NCBI RefSeq assembly: GCF_000011385.1
Contig: NC_005125.1
Span: forward strand, 3,472,001-3,536,000
Length of the DNA stretch: 64,000 nt
Direction of reading: 5' to 3'
Source of the DNA: Gloeobacter violaceus PCC 7421
GTDB taxonomy: Bacteria > Cyanobacteriota > Cyanobacteriia > Gloeobacterales > Gloeobacteraceae
This document shows positions 36,442 to 46,389 of the stretch, piece by piece. The notes below the pieces were generated by a model. The model saw only the letters and a program-made list of their open reading frames with translations, made no database searches and was not told the origin of the DNA. Position 1 is the first letter of the stretch, and each line of letters opens with the position of its first letter. The translations under genes were made by a program, and so were the position numbers.

Positions 36442-37493
36442 CGCTCTACCCCGCTCGGTTGGTCGGGCTGCAAACTCAATCGGCCGTCGCTGTCGCGCAC
36501 GATGCGCATCGCCGGTTTGGTCGCCGCCGCCGGGCCTTCGGGCTGCGGTGCAGGAGGAGCCGGTTCGGGGGGCCGCAACGCGCCTGAGGCGCCTTCCAGT
36601 ACCACCATTCCCTTGAGGCGGCCGAGAAAACTGCCGGTGGGCACCTTGAGCAACAGCGGTCCTGCGAGCACCACGGTGGCAAAGAATAGGCCACTTACTA
36701 GAGTGATGGTCGGGCCGGAGGACAGGTTGAGGTAGTAGCTCAAGTACAGACCAACGACGCTGGAAGTTACCCCAAGGCCCACGGAGAGGCCCATCATCGT
36801 GGCCAGTCGATTGGTCAGCAGATAGGCGGTTGCCGCCGGGATCACCATCAAGGCAATGGTCAGGGCCACCCCGACCGCCTGCATCGATGCGACCACCGTG
36901 AGGGCCGTGAGCGCCATCATCGCGTAGTGGAGCGCGCGGGTGGGCAACCCCGCCGCCTCTGCCCACTGCGCGTCGAAGCTCAGCAGCAAGAATTCTTTGT
37001 AGAGCGCCCAGACCGCCAGCAGCACCACCGCCGCGATCCCGGCACTGGTAATCAGGTCGGAGGTGTTGATGCCCAGGATGTTGCCGAAAAGGAAGTTGTT
37101 GAGGTTGACCTTGCGCTCGGCCTGGATTTTGGTGATGAGCAAGATGCCCAGGCCAAAGAAGGTCGAGAGCACCACGCCCATCGCCGCGTCTTCTTTGATG
37201 CGCGTTTTGCCCTGCAGCCAACCGAGGCCCACGGTGGCCAGGATCCCCGAGATGAATCCGCCCACGAAGATGTTGACGTAGAGCAAGAAGGCCACCGCGA
37301 TTCCCGGCACCACCGAGTTGGAGACCACCAGGCCCAACAGCGAGAGCCGCCGCACCACCAGATAGCTGCCCATCACCGCGCACAGCGAGCCCACCAGGAC
37401 CGCCGAAATCAAGGCTCTGACCATGAACTCATAGCCGAGCGGTTCGACCAAAAGATTCACAAAGCCCACCAGCGACTGCCACAGTTCCTGCAC
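36438..37493 (-). CDS. Metal ABC transporter permease (Mn/Zn type)
   Basis: A 351-residue permease with about eight membrane segments. Matches the ZnuB/MntB family through FMVRALISAVLVGSLCAVMGSYLVVRR, INTSDLITSAGI, HYAMMALTALTVVASMQAVGVAL and VIPAATAYLLTNR. A C-terminal tail of about 60 residues (LKVPTGSFLGRLKGMVVLEG) is proline/alanine-rich and cytoplasmic. It follows its ATPase by 12 bp and precedes the cyclophilin. It is a paralogue of the permease at 40214-41116. Confidence 0.92.
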   Translation of the reverse strand: MQELWQSLVGFVNLLVEPLGYEFMVRALISAVLVGSLCAVMGSYLVVRRLSLLGLVVSNSVVPGIAVAFLLYVNIFVGGFISGILATVGLGWLQGKTRIKEDAAMGVVLSTFFGLGILLITKIQAERKVNLNNFLFGNILGINTSDLITSAGIAAVVLLAVWALYKEFLLLSFDAQWAEAAGLPTRALHYAMMALTALTVVASMQAVGVALTIALMVIPAATAYLLTNRLATMMGLSVGLGVTSSVVGLYLSYYLNLSSGPTITLVSGLFFATVVLAGPLLLKVPTGSFLGRLKGMVVLEGASGALRPPEPAPPAPQPEGPAAATKPAMRIVRDSDGRLSLQPDQPSGVER

Positions 37494-37505
37494 AGCCTGT
37501 CCCTC

Positions 37506-38219
37506 CTAGACGGCAGCCACCGGCCCCAGGTAGGCCCGGTTGAGATTGGCCTGGGTAAACACATCCTCGCGCGGCCCGTAGGCGACCACCTCACCGCGCA
37601 AAATCAGCAGATCGTCGTAGTGGCGCACCACATCCCCCAGGTCATGGTTGACGATAAGGAGCGCACAACCCGCATCGCGCAGTTGCTCGAAAATCCCCAA
37701 AATCGACCGCTCGGTGTACTGATCGACACCCGCGAAGGGTTCGTCAAACAAAAACAACCGCGCCTGCTGCACCAGGGCGCGGGCGATGAAGGCCCGCTGC
37801 TGCTGGCCGCCCGACAGTTCGCCGATGCGCCGATGGGCCAGATCCGCAAGGCCCACGCGCTCGATGGCCGCCTCTACCCGCTCGCGGTCCGCGCGCGCCG
37901 GCCGAGCCAGCCAGCCCATGCGGGGCACGCAGCCCATCGCCACCACCTCGCGCACCAGGGCCGGGAAATCCCAATCGATGCCCGCGCGCTGGGGAATGTA
38001 AGCAACCCGCTCGCGCACTTTCTCCAGGGGTTCACCCTCCAACAGCACCGCGCCTGAGCGGCGGGGCACCACGCCCATGATCGCCTTGACCAGTGTCGAC
38101 TTGCCCGCGCCGTTCGGGCCTACCACCCCTACCAGCCGCCCGGCTTCTACATCGAAACTCACCCGCTCCAGGGCCGGGCGCAGGCCGTAGCTCACGTTGA
38201 GATCGCGTACTGACAACAT
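37506..38219 (-). CDS. Metal ABC transporter ATPase (Mn/Zn type)
   Basis: A 237-residue ATPase with Walker A GPNGAGKST, signature LSGGQQQRAF, Walker B LFLFDEPFAGVD and the switch histidine in VNHDLGDV. ATG 38219 begins the family N-terminus MLSVRDLNVSYG; an upstream open frame would add about 35 unlike residues. It energises the permease downstream. It is divergent from the second transporter set with a 222-bp gap holding 11-bp direct repeats. Confidence 0.95.
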   Translation of the reverse strand: MLSVRDLNVSYGLRPALERVSFDVEAGRLVGVVGPNGAGKSTLVKAIMGVVPRRSGAVLLEGEPLEKVRERVAYIPQRAGIDWDFPALVREVVAMGCVPRMGWLARPARADRERVEAAIERVGLADLAHRRIGELSGGQQQRAFIARALVQQARLFLFDEPFAGVDQYTERSILGIFEQLRDAGCALLIVNHDLGDVVRHYDDLLILRGEVVAYGPREDVFTQANLNRAYLGPVAAV

Positions 38220-38282
38220 GAAAGTTGAGATTAGTAATACGCAAGGATCGCCAACTACCACGTTACCAGCGATTTCAAAGAG

Positions 38283-38300
38283 TGAAACAAAAATGAAACA
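38283..38300 (+). promoter_or_regulatory. Operator-like direct repeat A (11-bp period)
   Basis: TGAAACA occurs at 38283-38289 and again at 38294-38300, exactly 11 bp apart. This is the spacing used by OmpR/PhoB-type response regulators. It lies 64 bp upstream of the minus-strand ATPase start. Confidence 0.5.
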
Positions 38301-38393
38301 ATTGCCCGATCGATCGGGGAGCACCTCGTTGCGAAAGATTGAGCAGTGTTACCCATTGCGCACAACCGGGCGCCGGGGTTTGATGGAGAAAGA

Positions 38394-38415
38394 TTTCATG
38401 ATCTTTTCATGATCT
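38394..38415 (-). promoter_or_regulatory. Operator-like tandem repeat B (11-bp period)
   Basis: TTTCATGATCT is repeated exactly twice, at 38394-38404 and 38405-38415. Read on the minus strand it contains CATGAAA, close to the TGAAA core of repeat A but in the opposite orientation. It sits 26 bp before the GTG start of the binding-protein gene. Confidence 0.55.
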
Positions 38416-38441
38416 AACCGGCGTTGTTGGAGGAACAGACG

Positions 38442-39458
38442 GTGGTGCAGGGCGAAAGGCGTGGACTATGGTTACTTTCTCTGTTGATTGGGTTGCTGTT
38501 CGGGGGTTGCGCGGGCGGCCCGGCCCCCGGCGGTGATGCCCAGGATGCCCAGCAGGGCACCGGCAGTCAGTACGAAGCCTTCCTCAGTGGCGACAAGCCG
38601 AAGGTGGCCGCCACCAGCACCATCCTGGCGGACATGACCCGCACGGTGGCCGGTGACGGCTACAGCATCTACAGTATTTTGAAGCCCGGCGCCGACCCGC
38701 ACGTCTACGAGCCCTCACCGGGCGACTCGCGGGTGCTCTCGCGGGCGGACCTGGTGCTCTACAACGGCTTCAACCTGGAGCCGCAACTGGTGAAGCTGAT
38801 CGGGGCCACGCAGAACCCCGCTCCCAAGGTTCCCGTCGCCGAAGTAGGAGGCATCAAGCCATACAAATTGGAGAAAACGGCGGGCATCGTGGCCGCCGAC
38901 CCGCACGCCTGGGGTTCGGCGGCCAATGGTGTGCGGTACGTGAGTGCGATCGAGAAGAGTCTGGTTGAAACTTTTCCGAAGGACAAGGAGCGCTTCGAAG
39001 CCAACGCCGCGAACTACCGCAAGGACCTCGAAGCCCTCGACGGCTGGATCCGGGAGCAAATCGCCACGATCCCCGAGGCCAACCGCAAACTGGTCAGCTC
39101 CCACGACGCCTTTCAGTACTACGGCCGGGCCTACGGCCTGCCGGTGACGGGTTCAATCTTGGGAGTGTCCACCGAGGAGGAGCCGAGTGCGCGCAAGATC
39201 GCCCAACTCGTCGAAACCATCCGCAAAGAGCAGGTGCGCGCCGTGTTCATCGAGACTTCCACCGCCCCCGAGCTGTTGCAGTCGCTCGCGCGCGACGCGG
39301 GGGTCAAAATCGGCGGCACTCTCTACTCCGATTCGGTCGGGGCGCAAGGGACGGCGGGGGATACTTACATCAAGATGCTCACCGCCAACACCCGCACGAT
39401 CGTCGAAGCACTGGGCGGCACCTACACCGCTTTCGTCCCCCCCTCTGCCAGTAAGTAG
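38442..39458 (+). CDS. Metal ABC transporter substrate-binding lipoprotein (MntC/TroA-like)
   Basis: A 338-residue lipoprotein (signal ending FGGCAGG). The four metal ligands of the cluster A-I family are in place: His in DPHVYEPSPGD, His in DPHAWGSAANG, Glu in STEEEPSARK and Asp in LYSDSVGAQ. His-His-Glu-Asp is usual for Mn or Zn binders. There is no His-rich loop, which favours Mn (inference). GTG 38442 is chosen because GGAGGA lies seven bases before it; the longer TTG 38424 start is less likely. It heads a three-gene operon with 24 bp to the ATPase. Confidence 0.92.
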   Translation: MVQGERRGLWLLSLLIGLLFGGCAGGPAPGGDAQDAQQGTGSQYEAFLSGDKPKVAATSTILADMTRTVAGDGYSIYSILKPGADPHVYEPSPGDSRVLSRADLVLYNGFNLEPQLVKLIGATQNPAPKVPVAEVGGIKPYKLEKTAGIVAADPHAWGSAANGVRYVSAIEKSLVETFPKDKERFEANAANYRKDLEALDGWIREQIATIPEANRKLVSSHDAFQYYGRAYGLPVTGSILGVSTEEEPSARKIAQLVETIRKEQVRAVFIETSTAPELLQSLARDAGVKIGGTLYSDSVGAQGTAGDTYIKMLTANTRTIVEALGGTYTAFVPPSASK

Positions 39459-39482
39459 CTCTCTCCCTGACACCTGACAGCC

Positions 39483-40214
39483 ATGCTCACCATCGCCAAT
39501 CTATCCGTCCGCTACCGCCGCAACCTTGCTCTAAGCGAGGTGAACCTTGCCGTCGAGCCGCGGCGGATCGTGGGGATCATCGGGCCGAACGGCGCCGGCA
39601 AATCGACGCTCATCAAGGCCGTACTGGATCTGATCCCCGCCGGGGGTAAAGTCACCCTGGACGGCCGGCCGCTCAGGCAGCAGCTGCACCGCGTCGCCTA
39701 CGTGCCCCAGCGCACGGCGGTCGATTGGGACTACCCGGCGACGGTCGCGGACGTGGTGATGATGGGCCGCTGCCGCCACATCGGCTGGCTGCGCCGGCCC
39801 GGCCGGCCCGACCGTGAAGCGGTGAAATCGGCCCTCGAACGGGTGGGCATGACCGAGTACGCCAACCGCCAGATAGGCGAACTCTCCGGCGGCCAGCAGC
39901 AGCGGGTGTTTCTGGCCCGCGCCCTGGCTCAACAGGCGGACTGGTTGTTTCTCGATGAACCGTTTGTGGGGGTGGATCAGACCACCGAGGCGGTGCTGTT
40001 TGCGATTTTTAGGCAGCTGCGCGACGAGGGTAAGACGCTGCTAGTGGTCAACCACGACCTGGGCGAGGCGGTGGATCACTACGACGACATTTTGCTGCTA
40101 CGCAACCGGGTGATAGCCTTCGGTCCCCGCGAAGACGTCTTCACCGAGGCGAACCTGGCGGCAGCCTACGGCGGTCTGCCGGGCCGCTTCGTCTATTCGG
40201 GGGGCGGGCGCTAG
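39483..40214 (+). CDS. Metal ABC transporter ATPase (Mn/Zn type), second set
   Basis: A 243-residue ATPase: Walker A GPNGAGKST, signature LSGGQQQRVFLARAL, Walker B WLFLDEPFVGVD and VNHDLGEA. It is clearly paralogous to the ATPase at 37506-38219 (shared VDWDYPATV / IGWLRRPGRPDRE-like segment). The TAG stop shares its last base with the GTG start of the permease, so translation is coupled. Together with the binding protein upstream it forms the complete transporter. Confidence 0.95.
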   Translation: MLTIANLSVRYRRNLALSEVNLAVEPRRIVGIIGPNGAGKSTLIKAVLDLIPAGGKVTLDGRPLRQQLHRVAYVPQRTAVDWDYPATVADVVMMGRCRHIGWLRRPGRPDREAVKSALERVGMTEYANRQIGELSGGQQQRVFLARALAQQADWLFLDEPFVGVDQTTEAVLFAIFRQLRDEGKTLLVVNHDLGEAVDHYDDILLLRNRVIAFGPREDVFTEANLAAAYGGLPGRFVYSGGGR

Positions 40215-41116
40215 TGGAAATGGGCTGGCTCGAATGGCTTGCCGAGCCGCTGCGCTACCCGTTCATGCAGCGGGCACTTCTCTCGGCCTTGCTGGTGGGT
40301 ACCATCTGCGCCATCACCGGCAGCTATCTCATCGTGCGGCGCTTGGCGCTGTTGGGGGATGCGGTGAGCCGGGCGGTGATGCCGGGGCTTGCCATCGCCT
40401 TTATCGTGGGCGGCAACATCTTCGTGGGGGCGTTCATCGCCGGGGTGCTCTCCACCGCCCTGATTGGTTACATTCATACCCACTCGAAGATCAAAGAGGA
40501 CACGGCGATGGGCCTGGTCTTCTCGGGCTTTTTTGCCACCGGCATCATCTTGATCACCAAGATCCAGAGCGAGACAAAAGTCGACTTGATGCACTTTCTG
40601 TTCGGCAACATCCTGGGGGTGAGCGAGTCGGACCTGCTCGCCACGGCCGTCATCTCCGCCGCCGTGGTGGCGACCATCCTGCTGTTATTTAAAGAACTGC
40701 TCTTCCACAGCTTCGACCCGCTCGGGGCGAAGGCGGCGGGACTGCCGACCGAGGTGTTGCACCTGGTGTTGATGAGCCTGATTGCCCTCACCATCGTCGC
40801 CTCGATGCAGTCGGTGGGGGTGGTGCTGGTGATCGCTTTGATGATCGCCCCCGGCGCTACGGCCTATCTGCTCACCCGCCGCCTGCCCTCGATGATGGGC
40901 CTCGCGGTGCTTTTGGGGGCCATTGCAAGCCTGGTGGGGTTGTACTTGAGCTATTACCTGGATATCGCCTCCGGTCCGGCGGTGGTCGTGGTCTCGATCG
41001 CTTGCTTTGTCCTGGCGTTTTTGTTCAGTCCCCGCCAGGGCCTCCTCACCCGTCTCTGGCAGGACCGCAAAGCCGACTATGCCCAAAAACCGGCGCCGCC
41101 TGTGGTCCTCAGGTGA
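40214..41116 (+). CDS. Metal ABC transporter permease (Mn/Zn type), second set
   Basis: A 300-residue permease with eight hydrophobic segments, close to the one at 36438-37493 (FMQRALLSALLVGTICAITGSYLIVRR, VSESDLLATAVI, SMQSVGVVLVIALMIAPGATAYLL). Start GTG 40214; ATG 40220 is an alternative. It lacks the long C-terminal tail of the other permease. The 3' end overlaps the convergent lipoprotein gene by eight bases. Confidence 0.94.
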   Translation: MEMGWLEWLAEPLRYPFMQRALLSALLVGTICAITGSYLIVRRLALLGDAVSRAVMPGLAIAFIVGGNIFVGAFIAGVLSTALIGYIHTHSKIKEDTAMGLVFSGFFATGIILITKIQSETKVDLMHFLFGNILGVSESDLLATAVISAAVVATILLLFKELLFHSFDPLGAKAAGLPTEVLHLVLMSLIALTIVASMQSVGVVLVIALMIAPGATAYLLTRRLPSMMGLAVLLGAIASLVGLYLSYYLDIASGPAVVVVSIACFVLAFLFSPRQGLLTRLWQDRKADYAQKPAPPVVLR

Positions 41117-41507
41117 GCCCCTTGGCGCGAAAGGCGTCCAGTTTGAGCGGTTCGCGCAGTTTCTGGGTAAAGAAGACCCGCACCAAAAAAGGAATCTTCT
41201 TGCCCTGCCCCAGGTCGGGCAGACTGCCGATGCGGCCCTCCCGGACGATGGTGCCCTCGGCGTCCTCGATGACGCCGTAAAGATTCACCTTGCGCAGTTC
41301 CCGAGTGCTCGGGTTGAAGGCCGTGCCCTGGACCTCGTAGCAATTGACCTTGCGCTCGTTGGGGGGCAGGCTGAGCAAAATGTTGGTGTCGCAGGGCGCC
41401 ACCGCCAGATCGGCGATTTCGATTTTTACCGGCTCGATTTGCAGATCCCGGCAACCGGCCGCGGCGAGCAGGATAGCGGCCGGCCCGACTCGAACCATCC
41501 AACCCAT
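41109..41507 (-). CDS. Lipoprotein, paralogue of the protein at 29538-29978
   Basis: A 132-residue lipoprotein (signal ending LLAAAGCRDL). The mature sequence repeats the order of the other lipoprotein: IEIADLAVAPCDTN, a second cysteine in VNCYEVQGTAFNP, VNLYGVIEDAEG, GSLPDLGQGKKIPF and LKLDAFRAKGL. ATG 41507 is used; an upstream GTG at 41516 also follows GGGAGG. The function is unknown. It converges on the metal permease. Confidence 0.75.
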   Translation of the reverse strand: MGWMVRVGPAAILLAAAGCRDLQIEPVKIEIADLAVAPCDTNILLSLPPNERKVNCYEVQGTAFNPSTRELRKVNLYGVIEDAEGTIVREGRIGSLPDLGQGKKIPFLVRVFFTQKLREPLKLDAFRAKGLT

Positions 41508-41625
41508 AGCTGCCACGGACCTCCCGACTGGCTCGCTCCACCAGGGCGATCCTTCAATCCTACCAGCAACCGTCCGGGCGGAGATCGCCGCTTGCTGAGC
41601 CGGGTTGGTCCGTCACCTGCCCGCT

Positions 41626-42270
41626 CTAGCGCGTCGCCACCTGGCGGGCGCGCAGCCGGCCGTTCAGTAGCGTGATTCGCCAGGTCCACTGCGGCGTCGG
41701 GCCGCTTTGCAAAGCCCGCTGCAGGTCGTGCTGGAGGTCCGAGCGCAACCGGCCAAAAGCTTCGCGGTGGTTGAGCAACTCGCGCCAGCAGCGGCCTATC
41801 ACCTCTTCGGTGCGCAACAGGTCCAGCGGACCGGCGTTGGGCACCTTCAAAAACAACTCCGATCGCAGTTGCTCCAGCAGCTGCTCGCGGCCGTCGCCCG
41901 CCCGCCGCGATTGCACCAGGTGAAAAGCCTGCACCGCCAGACTGTCGAGCAACAGACCCATCGGCTCAAGGCTCGCCTGGACCCCGACCGCCACCAGTAG
42001 ACAATGCCCGCCGTAGCCGCCAATCATCTGCGTCAGGCCGAGGTTGAATAGTTCATGGCCGAAGATGGGCTGGGCTTCGAGCAGTTCGCCGCCCGGCCCA
42101 AGCCCGGTGACCACCAGCCGCGGCACCACTCGTGCCTGCCCGCCAATCACCAACGCCGCCTGCAGCCGCTCGAAAGCGGGCAGCCGCTTCTCGGCGACCG
42201 GCAGTTTTACCGGATAAATCAAATCAATCGCTTCCACAACAACCAAGGACTTCGGCCAAAGAAACACCAA
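41626..42270 (-). CDS. Hypothetical protein
   Basis: A 214-residue protein of unknown function on the minus strand, 16 bp after malQ. The N-terminal half is hydrophobic and alternates in a way that suggests a beta-rich domain (SLVVVEAIDLIYPVKLPVAE, ALVIGGQARVVPRLVV), and the C-terminal half is helical (REQLLEQLRSELFLKVP). No signal peptide is visible. The start is TTG 42270 or GTG 42267; neither has a strong ribosome site. Close packing with malQ suggests one transcript. Confidence 0.6.
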   Translation of the reverse strand: MVFLWPKSLVVVEAIDLIYPVKLPVAEKRLPAFERLQAALVIGGQARVVPRLVVTGLGPGGELLEAQPIFGHELFNLGLTQMIGGYGGHCLLVAVGVQASLEPMGLLLDSLAVQAFHLVQSRRAGDGREQLLEQLRSELFLKVPNAGPLDLLRTEEVIGRCWRELLNHREAFGRLRSDLQHDLQRALQSGPTPQWTWRITLLNGRLRARQVATR

Positions 42271-42286
42271 GGTAGCACGGCCAGGA

Positions 42287-43801
<1,515 letters not shown>

Positions 43802-43891
43802 TAGCGTTCTCCGTATCAGCGGCTGTCTTGCCCATCCGTAGCCGTCCTTAGTTTAAAGGATGCCGGTCGATTCCCGACTCGGCCGCCGGAT

Positions 43892-44299
43892 TCAGGCGGG
43901 TTGTTGGGTTTGCTCGGTTTCGAGTTCGGCTGCGAAGCGCGCGAGGCTATCCAGCAGAATCGTTTGACCCAGCGCCAGCGGCAGCAGCGAGACCCCTTCG
44001 AGCGTGCTTTGTACCCAGCCGTCGCCCCACAGCCAGCGGCTGTAGCCGTCGACGCCGTTCCACAGCACCATCTCCAGGCGGTTGTCGGTCAAGTCGCCGA
44101 CTTTGTGGCTGAGCTTGACCGGACCGGCATAGGAATCGAATTCGAGCCCCGCATCAATCGCCTTGGGCAGACTGTCGGGGTAGCGCTGGGTCCAGGCCCA
44201 GCGGCGCAGCAGCGCAAACTCGGTGAGGCAGCGCTTGAGGACGGCACCGTTTGCCGCCACCTGCACGCGCACGGTCGACTGTTGAAAAGTTCCGAACAT
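43892..44299 (-). CDS. SRPBCC-like hypothetical protein
   Basis: A 135-residue cytoplasmic protein. The strand/helix order (MFGTFQQSTVRVQVAANGAV, LLRRWAWTQRYPDS, LSHKVGDLTDNRLEMVLW, ALGQTILLDSLARFAAEL) fits a START/SRPBCC-type lipid-binding fold found in many cyanobacterial hypothetical proteins. ATG 44299 is used; 44314 would add five residues. It is divergent from the amidase with a 56-bp gap. Confidence 0.65.
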   Translation of the reverse strand: MFGTFQQSTVRVQVAANGAVLKRCLTEFALLRRWAWTQRYPDSLPKAIDAGLEFDSYAGPVKLSHKVGDLTDNRLEMVLWNGVDGYSRWLWGDGWVQSTLEGVSLLPLALGQTILLDSLARFAAELETEQTQQPA

Positions 44300-44355
44300 G
44301 CCTCCATTGTGCACCGAAGCGGGCCGGTAGAATGGCTGGCAGATTCGATTCCGCC

Positions 44356-45018
44356 ATGCGTCTACCCTTGTTGAGCCTGCTGTTGGGGTTCGGCCTACTC
44401 TGCACGTCCGCCGGGGCCACCGAGCCGCGGGTCGTCGACAGGCCGATCCTCTTCGGTCCGGCCCGCCGCGCCCTTACCCTCGACTACATCCGCCTTCACT
44501 ACGATCCCGAAGCCAGGGACATCGCCATTATCCCCCGTATGGTGGTGGTGCACTGGACTGGCGACGGAAACTTGACAAGCGCCTTTGCCACTTTCACTCC
44601 CGACCGGCTGCCGTCCGTCCGCGCCGACCTTAAAAAAGGCGGCGCGCTGAACGTCTCGACTCACTTCGTGGTGGATCGCGACGGCACGATTTACCGGCTG
44701 ATGGACGAAAAGCGCCTGGCCCGCCACGTCATCGGCCTCAACTGGACGGCCATCGGCATCGAAAATATCGGCGGCCCCCGCCGCCCGCTCACCGACGCCC
44801 AACTGGCGGCCAACGCCTGGCTGGTGCGGGATCTGGCAAATCGTCACCCGACGATTGCGTATCTGATTGGTCACCACGAGTACGGCCGCTTTCGCGGCAG
44901 TCTCCTCTGGCGCGAGCGGGTAGCGGGGTATTTCACCGGCAAAAGCGATCCCGGGGCTGATTTTATGGCCCGTCTGCGCGCCCGGCTACAGGAACTCAAG
45001 CTCAAAGACCGGCCCTGA
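44356..45018 (+). CDS. N-acetylmuramoyl-L-alanine amidase, AmpD-like (family 2)
   Basis: A 220-residue exported amidase. Signal peptide MRLPLLSLLLGFGLLCTSAG. The zinc-site signature of the PGRP/AmpD fold is complete: first His in MVVVHWTGDG, STHFVVDRDGTIYRL, the general acid region AIGIENIGG, and the last His in LIGHHEYGRF. It should cleave the MurNAc-L-Ala bond in cell-wall turnover. ATG 44356 is preferred over an in-frame upstream start in the divergent gene's promoter. Confidence 0.9.
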   Translation: MRLPLLSLLLGFGLLCTSAGATEPRVVDRPILFGPARRALTLDYIRLHYDPEARDIAIIPRMVVVHWTGDGNLTSAFATFTPDRLPSVRADLKKGGALNVSTHFVVDRDGTIYRLMDEKRLARHVIGLNWTAIGIENIGGPRRPLTDAQLAANAWLVRDLANRHPTIAYLIGHHEYGRFRGSLLWRERVAGYFTGKSDPGADFMARLRARLQELKLKDRP

Positions 45019-45061
45019 TGGGAGTGCCGGGGGGTAGGGCACAGTACCCCAAGTACTCGGA

Positions 45062-46231
45062 TTATTCGCAAATTTCCTGCTCGGGTTCCCAGGACTCGTA
45101 CTGGCCTGAGTCTGGCACTTCAGAAGCCGTTGGGCTCGCCTCCTCTTCGCACGTCCCGCCCACCCAGTCGTAGTCGGCGACATTGTTGGTGGCGTTGAGC
45201 CGCTCGTCGCGCTCCTGCTGCCAGGCCGGATCGTCGTTGTCTTCGAAGACGCTCACACCCTGGTCGCTCGCCTGATAGAAAGAAGCGACATTATCCGCGA
45301 ACGCCTGGTGGGCCGCAGCGTCATCGTCGTCGCGGTGTTCGTAGTACGTGGAGAGCATCTCGGCGGAAGCCGCCGCCGCGGCCAGGTCCGAGGCGCGCGC
45401 CAGACGGCCTTCCTCGTCCACCGGCACTTCGTCGAAGCGGTGATCGTGGGTGCCCATATCTTCGTCCTGGCCGACCCCGATGAGTCCGCCGGCCACAGCA
45501 CCGACGAGCGCCCCTGCCAGTCCGCCGAACAGCGCTCCAACGGCGGCGCCGTCTGCCGCCCCCGTCGTCGTCTCTTCGTCCAGCGGGTTGAAGACGTTGA
45601 TGCCTTCGACCCTGGCGTGGGGATCGGACGGGTCGGTGGTGTCGCGGAACATATGGGCGCTGCTGTAGCTGTCTTCGAGGGCGTGGGTGGCGGCCCCGAG
45701 GCTGCGCATCTCCGCTTTTTGGAGATCTTTTTGGGTGAACCCGTCGTTCTCGTCGCCCAATTCGTCGTTGCTCAGTTCTTCGAGATTGCCCAGTTCACGG
45801 CTCAGGTAGGCTGCCGATTCGGCCAGTTTCTTGTCGCCCATGCCGCTTTTGATCTCAGTACTTGTTAAGTGTCCGTCGCCGTCGCCGTCGAGGGCAGCAA
45901 AGTCGCGCGAGGCGCTGTGGGCGGCGTGGGCATTATTGAGCTGCCCGCCTACAAAGCTGCGGATGGCCTGCAGGTTCTGCTCGGGGCTCAGGTTCGGGTC
46001 CGCCATGCTGTGTTCGCGCTGGGCGTCCTCGGCCATCCAGTGCGGCTTCCAGGTCTCCCCCCAGTCGAGCGGGCTGCTGATGGGACTGCGATCGGCGTGT
46101 TCCTGGCCTTCGTCGAGCTGCTGGAAGTACTCCTGCTGGCCCATGCCGTCGATGGTGTCGCGCGTCCCAAAAAGCTTACGGGTCGCTTCCTCGGTAATCT
46201 TGTGGTGTCCTGCGCCTTCTTTTTGGTCCAT
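45062..46231 (-). CDS. Zinc phospholipase C-like protein with EF-hand and glycine zipper
   Basis: A 389-residue acidic protein. It has the zinc-ligand pattern of bacterial phospholipase C: H9/H10 (GAGHHKIT), D47 (EHADRSP), H74 (REHSMADPN), H183xxxD187xxxxxH193 (HALEDSYSSAH), and H264xxxE268. A perfect EF-hand loop, DGDGDGHLTSTE (115-126), is inserted before the second ligand group. Residues 229-253 form a glycine-zipper stretch (ALFGGLAGALVGAVAGGL). There is no signal peptide and no N-terminal tryptophan, unlike secreted clostridial/Bacillus enzymes. The C-terminus is rich in Asp/Glu. Activity is predicted from the ligands alone. Confidence 0.7.
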   Translation of the reverse strand: MDQKEGAGHHKITEEATRKLFGTRDTIDGMGQQEYFQQLDEGQEHADRSPISSPLDWGETWKPHWMAEDAQREHSMADPNLSPEQNLQAIRSFVGGQLNNAHAAHSASRDFAALDGDGDGHLTSTEIKSGMGDKKLAESAAYLSRELGNLEELSNDELGDENDGFTQKDLQKAEMRSLGAATHALEDSYSSAHMFRDTTDPSDPHARVEGINVFNPLDEETTTGAADGAAVGALFGGLAGALVGAVAGGLIGVGQDEDMGTHDHRFDEVPVDEEGRLARASDLAAAAASAEMLSTYYEHRDDDDAAAHQAFADNVASFYQASDQGVSVFEDNDDPAWQQERDERLNATNNVADYDWVGGTCEEEASPTASEVPDSGQYESWEPEQEICE

Positions 46232-46389
46232 GGCTTTGTCCTCTCGGGGGGCGGGCGTGTGCGCGGGCCTTGGGCGGCCCTGGTTAAATTACGATTAATC
46301 CACTACGGCAGGACCGGCCTGCCGACCTGCGGCTCAAAGACTGGCCCTGGGCGGTCCATCGGGTGAGCGGGCTATAATGTCCAAAAACT

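Noticed and set aside
34873-37383. An apparent 836-residue fusion of cyclophilin with an upstream domain
   Set aside because: The first 314 codons are read in another frame of the metal permease and have no domain; the real cyclophilin starts at ATG 36441.
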